Below, piece after piece: positions 7,840 through 16,660 of a stretch of 49,459 nt of DNA. Origin of the DNA: JAEXNA01 sp050486105 (GTDB lineage Bacteria; Vulcanimicrobiota; Xenobia; Xenobiales; JADMJV01). The position numbers and the translations under genes are program-made. The first letter of the stretch is position 1; every line of letters begins with the position of its first letter. The stretch covers positions 1 to 49,459 of the forward strand of contig JBJHCR010000007.1 in the NCBI GenBank assembly GCA_050486105.1. The letters are read 5' to 3'. The notes under the pieces were generated by a model. That model worked only from the letters and a program-made list of their open reading frames with translations. It did no database searches and was not told the origin of the DNA.

Positions 7840-9996
7840 CTAGCTCATTTCGTTGCGATTGATGAATCGCAGCACTGTAAGGGACGAAAGCCGAACCTTG
7901 TCTCCAACTTTTATGGTTCGAACCGTACCGGGAAGCAGGGATAGGCCGTTGAGAAAGGTGGGATTGGTTTCCGAGCGGTGCTGAACGGAAAAACGACCCT
8001 CGCTGTAAGAAATTCCCAGGTGCAGTCGTGACACCTCAAGATCGGAAAGGCGAATATCGCAGACTTTTCCTCGTCCCACTGTGATGCGCTGTCGGACGAG
8101 GGGAAAAATACGGTCCTGATCGCTGGTTACCCCCGATTCAGCAAAGAGGCCGTGCTGTCCGAGAACATTGACCACTTCGCGCTCCAGAAAGCGCAGTACG
8201 TTGTTTCCGAGGGTGATGGTGTCTCCAGTCATCAGCACAATGCGGTCTCCGGACTTCAGTGGTTGACGGTTGACGTGGAGATCCCCGGTGGGGCACTCAT
8301 TCAGCAGGGCGAAACGGCCTTCGTCTGTGTTGATGGTGAAGGCGCTGTTAGGAATGCCTGGGCCGTCCAGCATCAACTCATTTGCTCGGATCCCGGGTCC
8401 CCCAGCGAAAAGATGTCGGTTCCGGCCGAGTTCTTGTCGAGTAAGGGACACCTGGCAGCCCCTGGACGGGCCTTCAACAAATTCAAAGAGATAGTCTACT
8501 GCTGGTCGTTTGCCCCAGGTGAGGACTTCCTCGGGCTCGCTCTTTGAAGTCTTGCTAGGGGGCGGCGCCTTTTGGGTCGGGGGCGGGGCCTCTGAGCGAC
8601 GTCCAGGGATCAAGGTGGCTTCAGCCCAGATTGGGACTTCCTCTTTCGGCATTTCGATGTCGGGCGGCGGACTCGGCTCTGTAATTGGAGCAGGAGTGGG
8701 ACGCCTAGTGAACCCAGGGGTGGGCGGCAAAGGATCTCGACCCCCTCTCAGGCTCTGCGGACCTTGGGGAGAGGTTGGCGCCGGGGTGAACTCGGATTGA
8801 GGCAAGGAGATCGGTGGTCGGGTCATGGCTGCAGGCAAAGGCTCGCCGATCTTCTGCACTCTCAAGGTCGTACTACCCACCCTGATCTCGTCAGCAACCT
8901 TCAGCAAAATCGAGCTGCTGCTGTCCACTCTCAGACGCTGGCGAGCTCCTTCAGAAATGCGATCTACCTCCAGCGTCTCTCGACTGTTGTCCGACGCCAG
9001 CAGACCGTACGAACCCTCTCGTCCCTGCCAAGCAAACATGGCGATCTCAGCTGGAATGGAAGAATCGTTGAGCAACACCCCTTGGCCCTCCCGGGGATCT
9101 GAATCTCCCTGCCGCTGACCGAGGACCATCACCATATCTTTGAGAGGAAAGCGCTTACCCTGATCGGGACCGCTGATGACCACCAACTCATAGGTGGCCT
9201 CCTGCTGGCTGCTGGGGGCCGAAGTCTCCACTCTGGCTTGGAGACTCTTTTCGGCTTGGCGTTGCCGGTTGATGTCGTCTTCATATGAGACGGTAGGTCG
9301 AGGTCTCGGGGTGGGGGGCTGGGGCTCCCGTTCCTCTGGAGGACGCCATCCAAAGGTGGGAATGTTTCGGTCTTTGGGTCGCTCAGGGATGGGGTCATGT
9401 CGCCGAGGACTAAAGCCAGCTTCGTTCAGGGCCTCGTTGAGCCGAGCGCTTCGAGCGCTCTGCATGGGTTCCCGACTGGGATGCTCGTCGGGGGAAGCCA
9501 TCATCTCTCGCTGCCGCTTTTTCTTTTCGCGCTCAGCCCGCTCACGTCGCCGCTCTTCTTCGTTCTCTCGTTCCACCTTGCTTAGGGCCTGCAGAATAGG
9601 CTCGGTCATGGAAGATCGGCCTCGACCTTCGAAGCTTCCTCCAACAGTCTCCTTGCTGGGACCGGCTGGAGAGGGTTCAAGCTCAAGGACCAAGAGACCC
9701 ATTTGGACCTTGTCACCGGGACAAAGCATAACCTTTTTTACTGGTTTCCCGTTCACTAAGGTGGGATTGGTGCCGCTCTTGTGGGTGAGCTGAAATCCCC
9801 CCTTGCGCTCTTTCCAGGATAAGCTGACGTGCACCCGGGAAACGGTGGGCTCACGGAAGAGAATCTCTCCAATTCCCGGCCGCTGCCCCTTTTGGGCACG
9901 TCCGAGTCGGAGTTCTTTTCCGTCTAGGCGAATGACTCGGTCCTTTTCGCGTTGACCGTCGATAACTCGAAACTGTAATCCTGAACTCCAGCTCAT
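7840..9996 (-). CDS. multi-FHA-domain protein (two canonical, two degenerate FHA domains)
   Basis: 718 residues, no membrane segment. FHA domains bind phosphothreonine peptides. Domain 1 (about 7-108) is canonical: 'LRLGRA', 'SRVHVSL', 'NPTLVNGK'. Domain 4 (about 610-715) is canonical: 'TVGRGKVCDIRLSDLEVSRL' then 'NPTFLNGL'. Domain 2 (about 267-385, 'YELVVISGPDQGKRFPLKD') and domain 3 (about 500-605, 'YLFEFVEGPSRGCQVSL') keep the sandwich pattern but have lost the GR, SxxH and N residues that contact phosphate. The linkers (about 110-265 and 395-500) are Pro/Arg/Glu-rich and disordered. No Ser/Thr kinase is in the window, so its phosphorylated partner is elsewhere. It lies between hflX and nagZ on the same strand. 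Confidence 0.88.
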   Translation of the reverse strand: MSWSSGLQFRVIDGQREKDRVIRLDGKELRLGRAQKGQRPGIGEILFREPTVSRVHVSLSWKERKGGFQLTHKSGTNPTLVNGKPVKKVMLCPGDKVQMGLLVLELEPSPAGPSKETVGGSFEGRGRSSMTEPILQALSKVERENEEERRRERAEREKKKRQREMMASPDEHPSREPMQSARSARLNEALNEAGFSPRRHDPIPERPKDRNIPTFGWRPPEEREPQPPTPRPRPTVSYEDDINRQRQAEKSLQARVETSAPSSQQEATYELVVISGPDQGKRFPLKDMVMVLGQRQGDSDPREGQGVLLNDSSIPAEIAMFAWQGREGSYGLLASDNSRETLEVDRISEGARQRLRVDSSSSILLKVADEIRVGSTTLRVQKIGEPLPAAMTRPPISLPQSEFTPAPTSPQGPQSLRGGRDPLPPTPGFTRRPTPAPITEPSPPPDIEMPKEEVPIWAEATLIPGRRSEAPPPTQKAPPPSKTSKSEPEEVLTWGKRPAVDYLFEFVEGPSRGCQVSLTRQELGRNRHLFAGGPGIRANELMLDGPGIPNSAFTINTDEGRFALLNECPTGDLHVNRQPLKSGDRIVLMTGDTITLGNNVLRFLEREVVNVLGQHGLFAESGVTSDQDRIFPLVRQRITVGRGKVCDIRLSDLEVSRLHLGISYSEGRFSVQHRSETNPTFLNGLSLLPGTVRTIKVGDKVRLSSLTVLRFINRNEMS

Positions 9997-10077
9997 CGTG
10001 GACAGGTTCTTCGAAATCGAGGAACTTGCCCCTTCATAAAAGCCTCCAGGACAGGGTCACTATGACTTGAGTTTTCC

Positions 10078-11715
10078 TCAGACAGTGGTGGGGATCTTCC
10101 CTCTTATGATCTCACGGACCGAAGCAATGGACTCTTGATCCAAGGCCGAGATGAACGGATACGGATAGCGTTCAGCGATCTCTAGGCGTTCTTCTTCGCT
10201 TAGGAGGTCTGCCTTATTGAGGAGAACCAGTATGGGGATGTTGTCGAGGGCCAAGTCGCTCAGAATATCTTCTACCGACAATATTTGTTCTGGGAATTCA
10301 GGATTCGAAGCGTCCACTATGTGAAGCAGTAAGTCCGCTTCCTCGAGTTCCTCCAAGGTTGCTCGAAAAGCTCGGGCCAAGTCTTCGGGCAATTCCCGAA
10401 TGAAACCCACAGTGTCGGTGAGGATGGCCATCTCGTCCGGACCGAGATAAAGGCGGCGCGAGGTAGGGTCCAAGGTGGCGAAAAGTCGATCTTCGGCTAG
10501 GATGTCACTGCCGGTCAGAGTGTTCAGCAAAGTAGATTTTCCAGCATTGGTGTAGCCCACCAGAGAGACGATGGGCAGTCCCGAGCGTTGCCGATGCTCC
10601 CTGCGGACTCGTCTCTGCTTAGACAGTTCCTCAAGCTCTCGTTCGAGCTTGGTGATTCGGTCGCGCAGTCTCCGTTTCAGGACGTCAACTTTGGTTTCAC
10701 CCGGGCCCTTGGCCCCGATCCCTCCGGCCAGGCGACTCAAAAAGTCGTCCTTCATGACGAGCCTCGGGAGCGTGTATTTCAACATCGCCAGTTCAACTTG
10801 AAGCTTGCCACCTCGACTTCTGGCTCGCTCAGAAAAGATACCCAGTATCAACTGGGTTCGGTCCCAGACTTCGAGCTCGCCAAAGTCTGAGATCGCTCGA
10901 ACCTGAGAGCCACTGAGTTCTCCGTCAAAGATCATCAAGTCGATGCCCTTTTGCATGCACAAGATATACAGTTCTTTCATTTTTCCGCTTCCGACTACGA
11001 AGCGGGCATCGATCTTTCGGCGTCTCTGCTTGATTTCGTCGACCACCTCAATAAAGGCTGAGTTGGCCAACTCCTTGAGTTCGGTCATAGAAGAATCAAG
11101 TTCTTCCAGTCGTCCCGTGGTGACTCCCACTAGGAGCGCCCGCCGCTGACCTTTGCCGACCTTACGGCCACCTGAACGGCGCAGAGATTGCTGGTATTCG
11201 GCTTCGAGAGCCTTGATGAACTCAGAGAAGTTCTTGCTGAAGCGATGAAAAGAGATCGGCTCATCTACGAGCCAAGGGGGGTCACGGTCTAGTTCCGGCT
11301 GCAGGTGGGCGATCTGAATTGTCCCAGGCAGCCCATCGGAGGTGGTTTCCAAAACAGCGACCAAGTCGAATCTCAGGAGGGCCAAGTCCGTGAGGTCGTC
11401 GTTGGTGATGGGCTCTCCAGCTAAGTGAGTGTGAACGTACCTCAGGCCGCGGAAGCGGCTCTCACCAGCACGAAATCGTCCAAAGTCGGAGATCTCCAGG
11501 CTCTTTGCGTCGCCGACAATGAGATCTCGGATCTTGCCCGAGCGATCTAGCAGCAAGCCGATCTGTCGATTCAATTCTCGGGATATCTCGGTCATCCGAC
11601 GGGCCAGTTCTGCCGAGACCACCTCTTCGGGGCGGACTCGTCGTTGAACCAGCCTTTCTAAAGCCTTAAGTTGACTGGGCTTCAGCCCTTTGAGGTTGCC
11701 TTGAACTTTGGAAAT
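10078..11715 (-). CDS. hflX: GTPase HflX, ribosome-splitting factor; probable ATT start
   Basis: HflX binds the 50S subunit and splits stalled or hibernating ribosomes. Visible: the N-terminal HflX domain, 'AMLKYTLPRLVMKDDFLSRL' and 'GGIGAKGPGETKVD', then G1 'GYTNAGKST' (near residue 386), G3 'DTVGFI', 'ELPEDLARAFRATLEE' and G4 'NKAD'. The first standard start in frame is GTG at 11622, but HflX-like sequence continues before it: 'ISKVQGNLKGLKPSQLKALE' followed by 'RLVQRRVRPEEVVS'. No ATG, GTG or TTG exists between that GTG and the upstream stop at 11842-11844. An ATT at 11713-11715 is preceded by AGGAG at an 8-nt spacing and begins exactly where homology begins, so I place the start there (545 residues). 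The shorter GTG form is the alternative. Confidence 0.9.
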   Translation of the reverse strand: MSKVQGNLKGLKPSQLKALERLVQRRVRPEEVVSAELARRMTEISRELNRQIGLLLDRSGKIRDLIVGDAKSLEISDFGRFRAGESRFRGLRYVHTHLAGEPITNDDLTDLALLRFDLVAVLETTSDGLPGTIQIAHLQPELDRDPPWLVDEPISFHRFSKNFSEFIKALEAEYQQSLRRSGGRKVGKGQRRALLVGVTTGRLEELDSSMTELKELANSAFIEVVDEIKQRRRKIDARFVVGSGKMKELYILCMQKGIDLMIFDGELSGSQVRAISDFGELEVWDRTQLILGIFSERARSRGGKLQVELAMLKYTLPRLVMKDDFLSRLAGGIGAKGPGETKVDVLKRRLRDRITKLERELEELSKQRRVRREHRQRSGLPIVSLVGYTNAGKSTLLNTLTGSDILAEDRLFATLDPTSRRLYLGPDEMAILTDTVGFIRELPEDLARAFRATLEELEEADLLLHIVDASNPEFPEQILSVEDILSDLALDNIPILVLLNKADLLSEEERLEIAERYPYPFISALDQESIASVREIIRGKIPTTV

Positions 11716-11723
11716 AACGGTTT

Positions 11724-11728
11724 CTCCT
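11724..11728 (-). promoter_or_regulatory. Shine-Dalgarno that argues for the ATT start of hflX
   Basis: Minus-strand AGGAG lies 8 nt upstream of ATT (11713-11715). It sits 102-106 nt upstream of the first GTG (11620-11622), so it cannot serve that codon. A 6-bp hairpin CGCAAC-TTTC-GTTGCG (11740-11755) lies about 12 nt farther upstream in the hflX leader. Confidence 0.55.
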
Positions 11729-11915
11729 GTAGCCTGCGGCGCAACTTTCGTTGCGGCTTTTGCATGGTTTCCCTGCGCAGCGCAGAATTCTTTCTCGCAG
11801 CAAGAGATTTCTAGGCAGGCCGGAAAACCCGTTTGGGCGAATTACTGAGGACCTGGGGGTGGGTCGCTCGTGAGCAGTAGCGTCAGATTCAACTAGGCTA
11901 ATAAGGAACCCACTC

Positions 11916-14009
11916 TTGGTCCAAGGACACAACGACGAGTTTGAGGAGCCGAAAGGTCATCTTTTGGTTGTCGATGATGAGGAGATCAATCGAGATCTCC
12001 TGGGTCGTCGACTTGAGCGACGGGGTTACCTCGTCAGCACCGCAGAAGATGGTGCCGACGCGCTCCGGCAGCTGGAACGTCAGCATTTTGACATGGTGCT
12101 CCTCGATATCATGCTTCCTCAATTGGATGGCATTGAAGTGCTCAAGAAGATTAGAGAGGACTTTGCCGCCAGCGAGCTCCCCGTAATCATGGTTAGCGCA
12201 AAAGATGACAGCGAGGGGATCGTTGAAGCGCTTCAACTGGGGGCGAACGATTACATTACCAAGCCAGTGGATTTTCCGGTGGCGCTCGCCAGAATTCAAA
12301 CTCATCTCAGTCACCGACAAGTCAAATTGGCCCTGAAAGAGAGTGAAGAGCGGTATGCCTTAGCTTTGGCCGGAGCTAACGACGGCTTGTGGGATTGGGA
12401 CTTGCGAACGGACCATATGTACTATTCTGCCCGCTGGAAAGACATGTTGGGCATCGGGGAGCAAGAGAAAGTGCTGCCGACTCCCGAGGAGTGGTTCGGC
12501 AGGGTTCATCCCGATGATCTTCGGCTGGTCAAGGATAAGCTTGAGCGACACCTCAAGGATGGGACCAGCCACTTTGAAAGTGAGCATCGAATTCTTCATC
12601 AAGATGGCTCCTACCGATGGGCCTTGGCTCGGGGTATGGCGGTGCGCGACCATCTCGGCAATGTCTACCGAATGGCGGGTTCCCAGACCGATATCACCAA
12701 TCGTAAGGTGTACGACCCCTTGACTGGGTTACCCAACCGAATCTTGTTTATCGATCGATTGGCTCACGCCATTCGGCGCTTCAAGAGGTATAAGGGTTAC
12801 GAATTTGCCGTCTTGCTGTTGGACCTGGATCGATTCAAGATCGTCAATGATTCGCTCGGTCACCATATCGGTGATCAACTCCTCATCGGCCTGTCTAAGC
12901 GATTGCATACCTGTGTTCGCGATGGCGACACAGTCGCACGATTTGGAGGAGACGAGTTCACCATTCTTCTCGACGACATTAAGGACGTTAGCGACGCGAC
13001 CCGAGTGGCTGAACGCATCCAAGAATCCCTGCAGAGTCCGTTTCTTCTTGACGGTCACGAAGTGTTCTCCTCAGTGTCCATAGGGATCGCTCTTTCAGCC
13101 ACCGGCTACGAAGTGCCCAACGACGTCGTTCGAGACTCCGACACGGCCATGAATCGGGCCAAAGCCCTAGGCAAAGCCCGACACGAAATGTTCGATCGCG
13201 CCATGCATACTCAAAGCTCACGCCGCCTACAACTGGAGACCGATCTCCGACGTGCGGTAGAGCGCCAGGAATTTGAAGTCTATTACCAAGCCATTGTAGA
13301 TCTCGCCAGTGAAAAAATTAGTGGTTTTGAGGCCCTGGTGCGTTGGAAGCATCCGGAGAAAGGACAAATTCCCCCGGATGAGTTCGTTTCTGTGGCCGAA
13401 GAAACGGGTTTGATTCTGCCCATAGACAAATTTGTTCTCAAGCAGGCTTGTCATCAGACCAAGGCTTGGCAGCAACTCTATGGACCTCTGACTATCTCGG
13501 TGAATCTTTCGGCCAAGCAATTCGCCTTCCATGATATCTTGCACGAGATAGATCGGGTTCTTGAGGAGACGGGTCTCGAACCCAGCGATCTGAAATTGGA
13601 GATTACTGAGAGCGCTCTCATGGACAACCAAGAGACCGCTGCAGAGATCTTTCACCAATTGAAGAAGCGTAGGGTCAAACTTGGTCTCGATGATTTTGGC
13701 ACGGGATATTCCTCGCTTTCCTACCTCCACAGGTTTCCTTTGGACACGCTCAAGATAGACCGCTCCTTCGTCAGTCGAATGGACTCCCTGGGAGAGCACG
13801 AAGCCATTGTTAGAACCATTGTGAATTTGGCTCAGAACTTGAGCTTTCAGACGGTGGCCGAAGGGATCGAAACCAGCGCCCAGCTCCACACTCTTCAGGC
13901 TTTGGACTGCCTCTACGGTCAGGGCTACTATTTTTCCAAGCCAATCACCGCAGAGGCGGCTGAAGAATTGCTTCGAGAGAACCGCAAGGAATCGATGGCC
14001 CAATCTTAG
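11916..14009 (+). CDS. response regulator with PAS, GGDEF and EAL domains (c-di-GMP turnover)
   Basis: 697 residues. The receiver domain (about 14-135) has the phospho-acceptor Asp64 in 'MVLLDIMLPQLDG' and the Lys of 'DYITKP'. The PAS/PAC domain (about 140-265) shows 'GLWDWDLRTDHMYYSARW' and 'RMAGSQTDITNR'. The GGDEF domain is intact (GGDEF at 344-348), with a product-inhibition RxxD site (335-338) five residues before it. The EAL domain is intact (EAL at 472-474; 'NLSAKQF', 'EITESAL', 'DDFGTGYSS', 'TVAEGIE'). It can therefore in principle both make and degrade cyclic di-GMP under control of phosphorylation. The start is a TTG with AAGGA 8 nt upstream; the frame before it has no better start. 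The histidine kinase gene follows after 10 nt and is the likely partner. Confidence 0.93.
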   Translation: MVQGHNDEFEEPKGHLLVVDDEEINRDLLGRRLERRGYLVSTAEDGADALRQLERQHFDMVLLDIMLPQLDGIEVLKKIREDFAASELPVIMVSAKDDSEGIVEALQLGANDYITKPVDFPVALARIQTHLSHRQVKLALKESEERYALALAGANDGLWDWDLRTDHMYYSARWKDMLGIGEQEKVLPTPEEWFGRVHPDDLRLVKDKLERHLKDGTSHFESEHRILHQDGSYRWALARGMAVRDHLGNVYRMAGSQTDITNRKVYDPLTGLPNRILFIDRLAHAIRRFKRYKGYEFAVLLLDLDRFKIVNDSLGHHIGDQLLIGLSKRLHTCVRDGDTVARFGGDEFTILLDDIKDVSDATRVAERIQESLQSPFLLDGHEVFSSVSIGIALSATGYEVPNDVVRDSDTAMNRAKALGKARHEMFDRAMHTQSSRRLQLETDLRRAVERQEFEVYYQAIVDLASEKISGFEALVRWKHPEKGQIPPDEFVSVAEETGLILPIDKFVLKQACHQTKAWQQLYGPLTISVNLSAKQFAFHDILHEIDRVLEETGLEPSDLKLEITESALMDNQETAAEIFHQLKKRRVKLGLDDFGTGYSSLSYLHRFPLDTLKIDRSFVSRMDSLGEHEAIVRTIVNLAQNLSFQTVAEGIETSAQLHTLQALDCLYGQGYYFSKPITAEAAEELLRENRKESMAQS

Positions 14010-14019
14010 GAATCTTGGT

Positions 14020-15474
14020 TTGGATCGACTTCTTCCACAGAATTTGCGGAGAGATGGGGTTGACTATTATCGTCGGGCCCGTATTCTTGTCGCCTCTTAC
14101 CTAGCGGTAGCCACCTTCAATTTGCTTACGCTGATCATTTTCGTGGGTCCACTTGAGGAGCGCATGCTTGCAGTGGCCTTGGCCGGGGCCTGGGGTGTGG
14201 GCTTGCTAGTTATCCCGGTCTTGAGGCAAACGGGTTCGGTGAGCATGGCCGGGAACGTGTTCTTGCTCCAGATTTGGTTTCTGCTTCACGCCATCGCTTA
14301 TTTTCTCGATGGCGGCTACGGGCCGTCTTTGGCCTTGGTTCTCTATCTTCCGGTTCTAGCCATCGCGATTTGCAATAAGAATTCAGGCCTGGCTTGGACC
14401 GTGCTGGTTGGAGCTGAAGTGATCGTGTTGAGCGCCTGGACCCTGTCGGTATTTCCCCAAGGGCCATGGGTGGGACAAAAAGGCACCCTGGTGATCTTTA
14501 CTTTAACCTTTCTGTGTCTCCTTGTTCATCTAACCACTACGGCGTTTTTCTACGAGGAGTTTAAGGATCGGACTCTGGAGCGGCTCAGTCGGACCAACGA
14601 GCAATTGTCCAGGGCTCGAGACCGAGCCTTGGAGGCTAATCGGGCGAAAGGCGTCTTCGTAGCCAATATGAGCCACGAGCTTCGCACTCCGCTGAACGCG
14701 GTCATTGGCTACGCTGACATGCTGGCAGAGGACGTCGACGCTATCTCCTCGGCGGAATTGACCGCCGATCTCTTGCGAATAAAGTCTTCGGGCAAGCATT
14801 TGCTCAGGTTGATCAATGAGCTCTTAGAGTTTTCGAGAATGGAAGCAGGTCACATCCCTTTAGAGCGAGATGCATTTCCCCTAGCTCTGCTAGTTAAAGA
14901 GTTGGTTTCAACCATGGAGAACGAGGCCAAGAAGAACGGCAACATTCTCGAGGTGGTAAAGGCCAGTGGGGTTGGGGACGAGTCTGATGAGGAGCTTTTC
15001 TGTAGTGACCCCACGAAGTTGCGGCAGTGTCTCTATAATTTGGTGGCGAACGCTTGCAAGTTCACTAAGGATGGAAGGGTGGCAATACGCTTCGAACTTA
15101 TCAAGGCTGTCAGTGCCCAAGGGAGCGACTTGGCCATCTTCGAGGTAGTCGACAGTGGAATAGGGATGACCGCCGAGCAACTCGAGCGGGTCTTCGAGCC
15201 ATTCGTTCAGGCTGAAGAGTCCATCGCTCGACAGTTTGGAGGGACCGGGTTGGGTCTGTCCTTGTCGCGGCGTTTGGCCACCGCTTTAGGTGGCAGTTTG
15301 GAAGCCTTCAGCCAGGTTGGTGAGGGAAGTCGCTTCGTGTTGACCATCCCTGACCTGAGTGAAAAAGTTGAGCAGACCACCGAGGAGCTTTCCTCCAAGG
15401 GTCAGGTTGAGTTGCCCTACAGGGTTCAGGAGCGCCTGCTTAGTGGTGCTGGGCGTGGTTCCAGTCAAGAATGA
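14020..15474 (+). CDS. membrane sensor histidine kinase
   Basis: 484 residues. About six hydrophobic segments fill residues 12-180, with no large periplasmic domain, so sensing is probably in or at the membrane. A short coiled linker ('RLSRTNEQLSRARDRALEAN') leads to the HisKA domain with phospho-acceptor His219 in 'FVANMSHELRTPLNAVIGYA'. The ATPase domain has N-box 'NLVANACKFTKDG', G1 'DSGIGM', F-box 'FEPFVQ' and G2 'GTGLGLSLS'. The start is TTG with AGGA 8 nt upstream; the upstream gene ends 10 nt earlier. This kinase should phosphorylate Asp64 of the GGDEF/EAL regulator encoded just before it. It has no receiver domain of its own. Confidence 0.93.
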   Translation: MDRLLPQNLRRDGVDYYRRARILVASYLAVATFNLLTLIIFVGPLEERMLAVALAGAWGVGLLVIPVLRQTGSVSMAGNVFLLQIWFLLHAIAYFLDGGYGPSLALVLYLPVLAIAICNKNSGLAWTVLVGAEVIVLSAWTLSVFPQGPWVGQKGTLVIFTLTFLCLLVHLTTTAFFYEEFKDRTLERLSRTNEQLSRARDRALEANRAKGVFVANMSHELRTPLNAVIGYADMLAEDVDAISSAELTADLLRIKSSGKHLLRLINELLEFSRMEAGHIPLERDAFPLALLVKELVSTMENEAKKNGNILEVVKASGVGDESDEELFCSDPTKLRQCLYNLVANACKFTKDGRVAIRFELIKAVSAQGSDLAIFEVVDSGIGMTAEQLERVFEPFVQAEESIARQFGGTGLGLSLSRRLATALGGSLEAFSQVGEGSRFVLTIPDLSEKVEQTTEELSSKGQVELPYRVQERLLSGAGRGSSQE

Positions 15475-15500
15475 ATCGTCTTGAAGTGCCGAGTACCTGC

Positions 15501-15590
15501 CGGAGGTGGGTGTCGCAAGGCGCTCCGAGCGACTAGGTTTCTATCATACTTGAATGAGAAGCAACGCAGCGAGAGGTGTGCTTCGAGGCG
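15501..15590 (+). repeat. palindromic intergenic repeat, copy 1
   Basis: This copy starts about 27 nt after the histidine kinase stop. It shares GCAAGGCG (15515-15522), GAGCGACTAG (15527-15536), a TTGAATGAGAA block and AACGC with the copy at the window end read on the opposite strand. The inner stem GCTCC/GAAGC (15522-15526 with 15558-15562) replaces GGTTC/GAACC and GAAGC/GCTTC of the other copies. Outer and apical stems are weaker than in those copies, so this is the most degenerate copy. Confidence 0.65.
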
Positions 15591-15661
15591 ATTCATTGAG
15601 TGGAACGGCGTCTAACATCACTTAGGGGGTAAGCCCGCTGGTGTCCGCGAAGGGGAATGCC

Positions 15662-15715
15662 CGGTCCGCCACGGAACCGTTTTGATCGAGAGATGGGGGA
15701 AGGTCTGGCGGACCG
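15662..15715 (+). promoter_or_regulatory. long-loop hairpin in the sodA leader
   Basis: CGGTCCGCCA (15662-15671) is perfectly complementary to TGGCGGACCG (15706-15715), with a 34-nt loop. It lies 33 nt upstream of the sodA ATG. The 15591-15661 stretch contains no gene. I cannot match the leader to a known riboswitch consensus. Confidence 0.5.
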
Positions 15716-15748
15716 CCCAAGTATCAGTAAACTTTCAAAGGAGAAACA

Positions 15749-16375
15749 ATGGCTACTCAAACAAAACACGTATTGCCCGAACTGTCCTACGCCAAAGACG
15801 CTCTAGAGCCTCACATCGATGCGCGGACCATGGAGATCCACCACGGAAAGCATCACCAAGGATACGTCAACAACCTGAACGCTGCCTTGGAGGGACATGA
15901 GGATTTGGCTGCCAAATCTCTAGAGGATCTGCTTCGAGAGCTCGACAGCGTTCCCGAATCCATCCGCACTGCGGTGCGCAACAACGGTGGCGGACACGCC
16001 AATCACTCCTTGTTTTTTGCGCACTTAAGTCCCAATGGCGGGGGGCAGCCTTCGGGTGCCCTCGCTGAGTCCATCAATAAGGCATTTGGAAGCTTCGATG
16101 CCTTTAAGGAAAAGTTCGCCCAGGCCGCTGCCACCCGATTCGGCAGTGGTTGGGCTTGGCTGTGCCTGAAGCCGGGAGGAGAGCTGCACGTCGAGTCGAC
16201 CCCAAACCAAGATAGCCCCTATATGGAAGGACACACTCCCATTATGGGTCTCGATGTTTGGGAGCACGCCTATTACCTGCACTACCAGAATCGCCGTCCC
16301 GACTACGTTTCGGCTTTCTGGAACGTGGTAGACTGGGACGCGGTCGGCAAGAACTACGAGAAGGCTAACGGCTAG
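15749..16375 (+). CDS. sodA: superoxide dismutase, Mn/Fe family
   Basis: 208 residues, cytoplasmic. The enzyme dismutates superoxide to oxygen and hydrogen peroxide. Family motifs are 'EIHHGKHHQGYVNNLN' (first metal His), 'NNGGGHANHSLFF' (second His) and 'DVWEHAYYLHYQNRRPDYV' (Asp and third His). The Gln in 'PNQDSP' and the 'NGGGHANH' context point to the Mn-type rather than the Fe-type, though cambialistic enzymes share this. The ATG has a strong SD (AAAGGAG, 6 nt spacing). It has its own structured leader and a hairpin after the stop, so it is probably monocistronic. Confidence 0.96.
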   Translation: MATQTKHVLPELSYAKDALEPHIDARTMEIHHGKHHQGYVNNLNAALEGHEDLAAKSLEDLLRELDSVPESIRTAVRNNGGGHANHSLFFAHLSPNGGGQPSGALAESINKAFGSFDAFKEKFAQAAATRFGSGWAWLCLKPGGELHVESTPNQDSPYMEGHTPIMGLDVWEHAYYLHYQNRRPDYVSAFWNVVDWDAVGKNYEKANG

Positions 16376-16400
16376 GACGTCTGATTCTCTCCCTCATTCA

Positions 16401-16455
16401 AAGGCAGGACCTGTAAGAAGCACTTTCGCTTTCCTGCAGGTTTCTGCCTTACTGT
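16401..16455 (+). terminator. long hairpin terminator after sodA
   Basis: AAGGCAG (16401-16407) pairs with CTGCCTT (16444-16450). Inside, ACCTGTA pairs with TGCAGGT with one G-U pair, and GAAGC with GCTTTC imperfectly. The tail ACTGTTTTC is a weak T-run. It begins 25 nt after the sodA stop. Confidence 0.6.
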
Positions 16456-16660
16456 TTTCACAGTTCTTCCTTCTACCAGGGGGAACTCCCACATGTTGAT
16501 GGAAATTCAATTTTCGCCTCGTTGTAGGGGCGTCCGTTCCTTTCTTAGGGTTCGGGCTGTCCCTGGGGTAGATGGAACGTGATATTCAGGTTTCGGAGAA
16601 CAGTGAAAAGGAGTTACCGATCGCACAGGATATCGGCCACGGTCGACCGACCAAGAGAGC
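16456..16660 (+). other. upstream region of the giant coiled-coil gene
   Basis: No convincing protein gene. A good SD, AAGGAG (16608-16613), does not serve any ATG/GTG/TTG. Six nt after it an ATC opens a 14-codon frame ending in a TGA (16662-16664) that overlaps the TTG start of the giant gene. No clear -35/-10 pair was found. Confidence 0.3.

Noticed and set aside
10078..11622. hflX starting at the GTG at 11622
   Set aside because: It would remove the conserved GNLKGLKPSQLKALERL segment and has no SD at proper distance. It is kept only as an alternative.
15591..15748. sodA leader as cobalamin, TPP or yybP-ykoY riboswitch, or RNase P RNA
   Set aside because: GGGAA and CCGC-like pieces are present, but the ordered conserved blocks of these RNAs are absent.
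16494..16583. 29-codon ORF after the sodA terminator
   Set aside because: A G-rich stretch precedes it, but it is too short and has no features.
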